Of a DNA stretch of 5,165 nucleotides, positions 4,797 to 5,165 are shown piece by piece; the first letter of the stretch is position 1; every line of letters starts with the position of its first letter. Location: assembly GCA_050740255.1 (NCBI GenBank), contig JBOICV010000066.1, positions 1-5,165 on the forward strand, written 5' to 3'. Source of the stretch: JBOICV01 sp050740255 (GTDB taxonomy: Bacteria > Pseudomonadota > Gammaproteobacteria > Nevskiales > JBOICV01). The position numbers and the translations under genes are program-made. A model generated the notes under the pieces. That model did no database searches and was not told where the DNA came from. It saw nothing but the letters and a program-made list of their open reading frames with translations.

Positions 4797-5165
4797 GCCT
4801 ATCCAAGCCCCAGTCCCTGTCCGCTTGCGGGCCGGGCTGGGGCTTTTTCTTGCGCTGGGGTTGGCGCTGCTGCCGGCCTGCAGCACGCTGGGCTATTACG
4901 CGCAGGCCGCGCGCGGCCAACTGGATCTACTGACCCTGCGCCAGCCGCTGGCGCAGGTGCTGGCTGATGAAGCCACGCCGGCCGAAACACGCCGCCTGCT
5001 GGGACGGGCGCAGGATATGCGGCGCTTCGCGGTCGAGGCGCTGGGCTTGCCGGATAACGCCAGCTATAGCAGCTACGCCGACCTCAAACGCACGCACGTG
5101 GTGTGGAATGTGGTCGCCACGCCGGAATTCTCACTCGAACCGATCCAGAGCTGTTTCCTGTTGAT
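4768..5165 (+). CDS. Predicted lipoprotein aminopeptidase (PF10023/COG4324-like), N-terminal part only
   Basis: An open frame runs to the window edge. From its lipobox LPAC (Cys codon at 4879) it reads CSTLGYYAQAARGQLDLL, then an Arg-rich helical stretch, then LGLPDNASYSSYADLKRTHV and WNVVATPEFSLEP. This block is typical of the N-terminus of the predicted aminopeptidase family PF10023. The metal-binding centre expected for such a peptidase is beyond the edge. The start is uncertain. GTG 4768 gives a 37-residue signal peptide with a basic n-region (SRKPLRPSR), overlaps the FKBP gene by 29 bp, and has a distant GAGGTGGA upstream. TTG 4825 gives a compact signal (RAGLGLFLALGLALLPAC) but has no ribosome-binding site and lies in the loop of a terminator hairpin. 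The signal-peptide codons coincide with the FKBP terminator, so expression is probably by read-through, by coupling, or from an unseen promoter. The family call is by eye but distinctive. Confidence 0.75.
   Translation, partial: MSRKPLRPSRPIQAPVPVRLRAGLGLFLALGLALLPACSTLGYYAQAARGQLDLLTLRQPLAQVLADEATPAETRRLLGRAQDMRRFAVEALGLPDNASYSSYADLKRTHVVWNVVATPEFSLEPIQSCFLL
4805..4851 (+). terminator. Rho-independent terminator after the FKBP gene
   Basis: AAGCCCCAG (4805-4813) pairs perfectly with CTGGGGCTT (4837-4845). The stem extends inward by a T-G wobble and two C-G pairs, and an inner CCGC-TT-GCGG hairpin (4821-4830) fills the loop. The T-tract TTTTT CTT follows at 4844-4851. It starts 8 bp after the FKBP stop and is oriented for plus-strand transcription only. 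Unusually, the right arm and T-tract are also codons for the hydrophobic core of the next gene's signal peptide. Confidence 0.85.

Noticed and set aside
4098..4886. 262-codon minus-strand open frame opposite the FKBP gene
   Set aside because: It is the complement of a well-supported FKBP coding region, with His/Leu/Ala-rich low-complexity translation and no motif.
4967..5164. Plus-strand ATG open frame near the right edge
   Set aside because: The adjacent frame encodes the recognisable aminopeptidase N-terminus (LGLPDNASY, TPEFSLEP), so this frame is a shadow.

Overview
The window looks like chromosomal DNA of a GC-rich gammaproteobacterium. Three things suggest this: a true RNase T (a largely gammaproteobacterial enzyme), a class II dihydroorotase of the E. 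coli/Pseudomonas type, and argG, pyrC and rnt lying close together, which from memory resembles the Pseudomonas aeruginosa arrangement. The exact lineage cannot be read from the sequence. Most of the window is housekeeping metabolism. No CRISPR array, transposase, phage gene, tRNA or rRNA was seen.

Layout. A leftward (minus-strand) block reads pyrC -> rnt -> a membrane-anchored major-royal-jelly/SMP-30-like protein that runs off the left edge. Its genes overlap by a few bases and probably form one translationally coupled operon. Divergent from pyrC, across a gap of only about 56 bp, is a small exported cupin (2056-2520, GTG start). Next on the plus strand is argG (argininosuccinate synthase). 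Its 88-bp leader holds two inverted repeats overlapping candidate promoters. A 271-bp intergenic stretch (3815-4085) follows, carrying a composite of short dispersed-repeat-like elements and then a candidate promoter. The next gene encodes an outer-membrane-type lipoprotein FKBP prolyl isomerase (FkpA/Mip-like, 4086-4796), followed by a strong intrinsic terminator. The last gene, cut by the right edge, encodes a predicted lipoprotein aminopeptidase (PF10023/COG4324-like). Its signal-peptide codons are the terminator hairpin and T-tract.

How the genes relate. pyrC (pyrimidine synthesis) and argG (arginine synthesis) act in the two pathways that share carbamoyl phosphate as a precursor. RNase T trims 3' ends of stable RNAs. 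The FKBP, the aminopeptidase, the cupin and the MRJP-like protein all have export or membrane signals, so they belong to the cell envelope. No undescribed multi-gene system is evident. The features most worth a second look are regulatory: a terminator embedded in a signal-peptide coding region, the palindromic argG leader, and the repeat cluster between argG and the FKBP gene.
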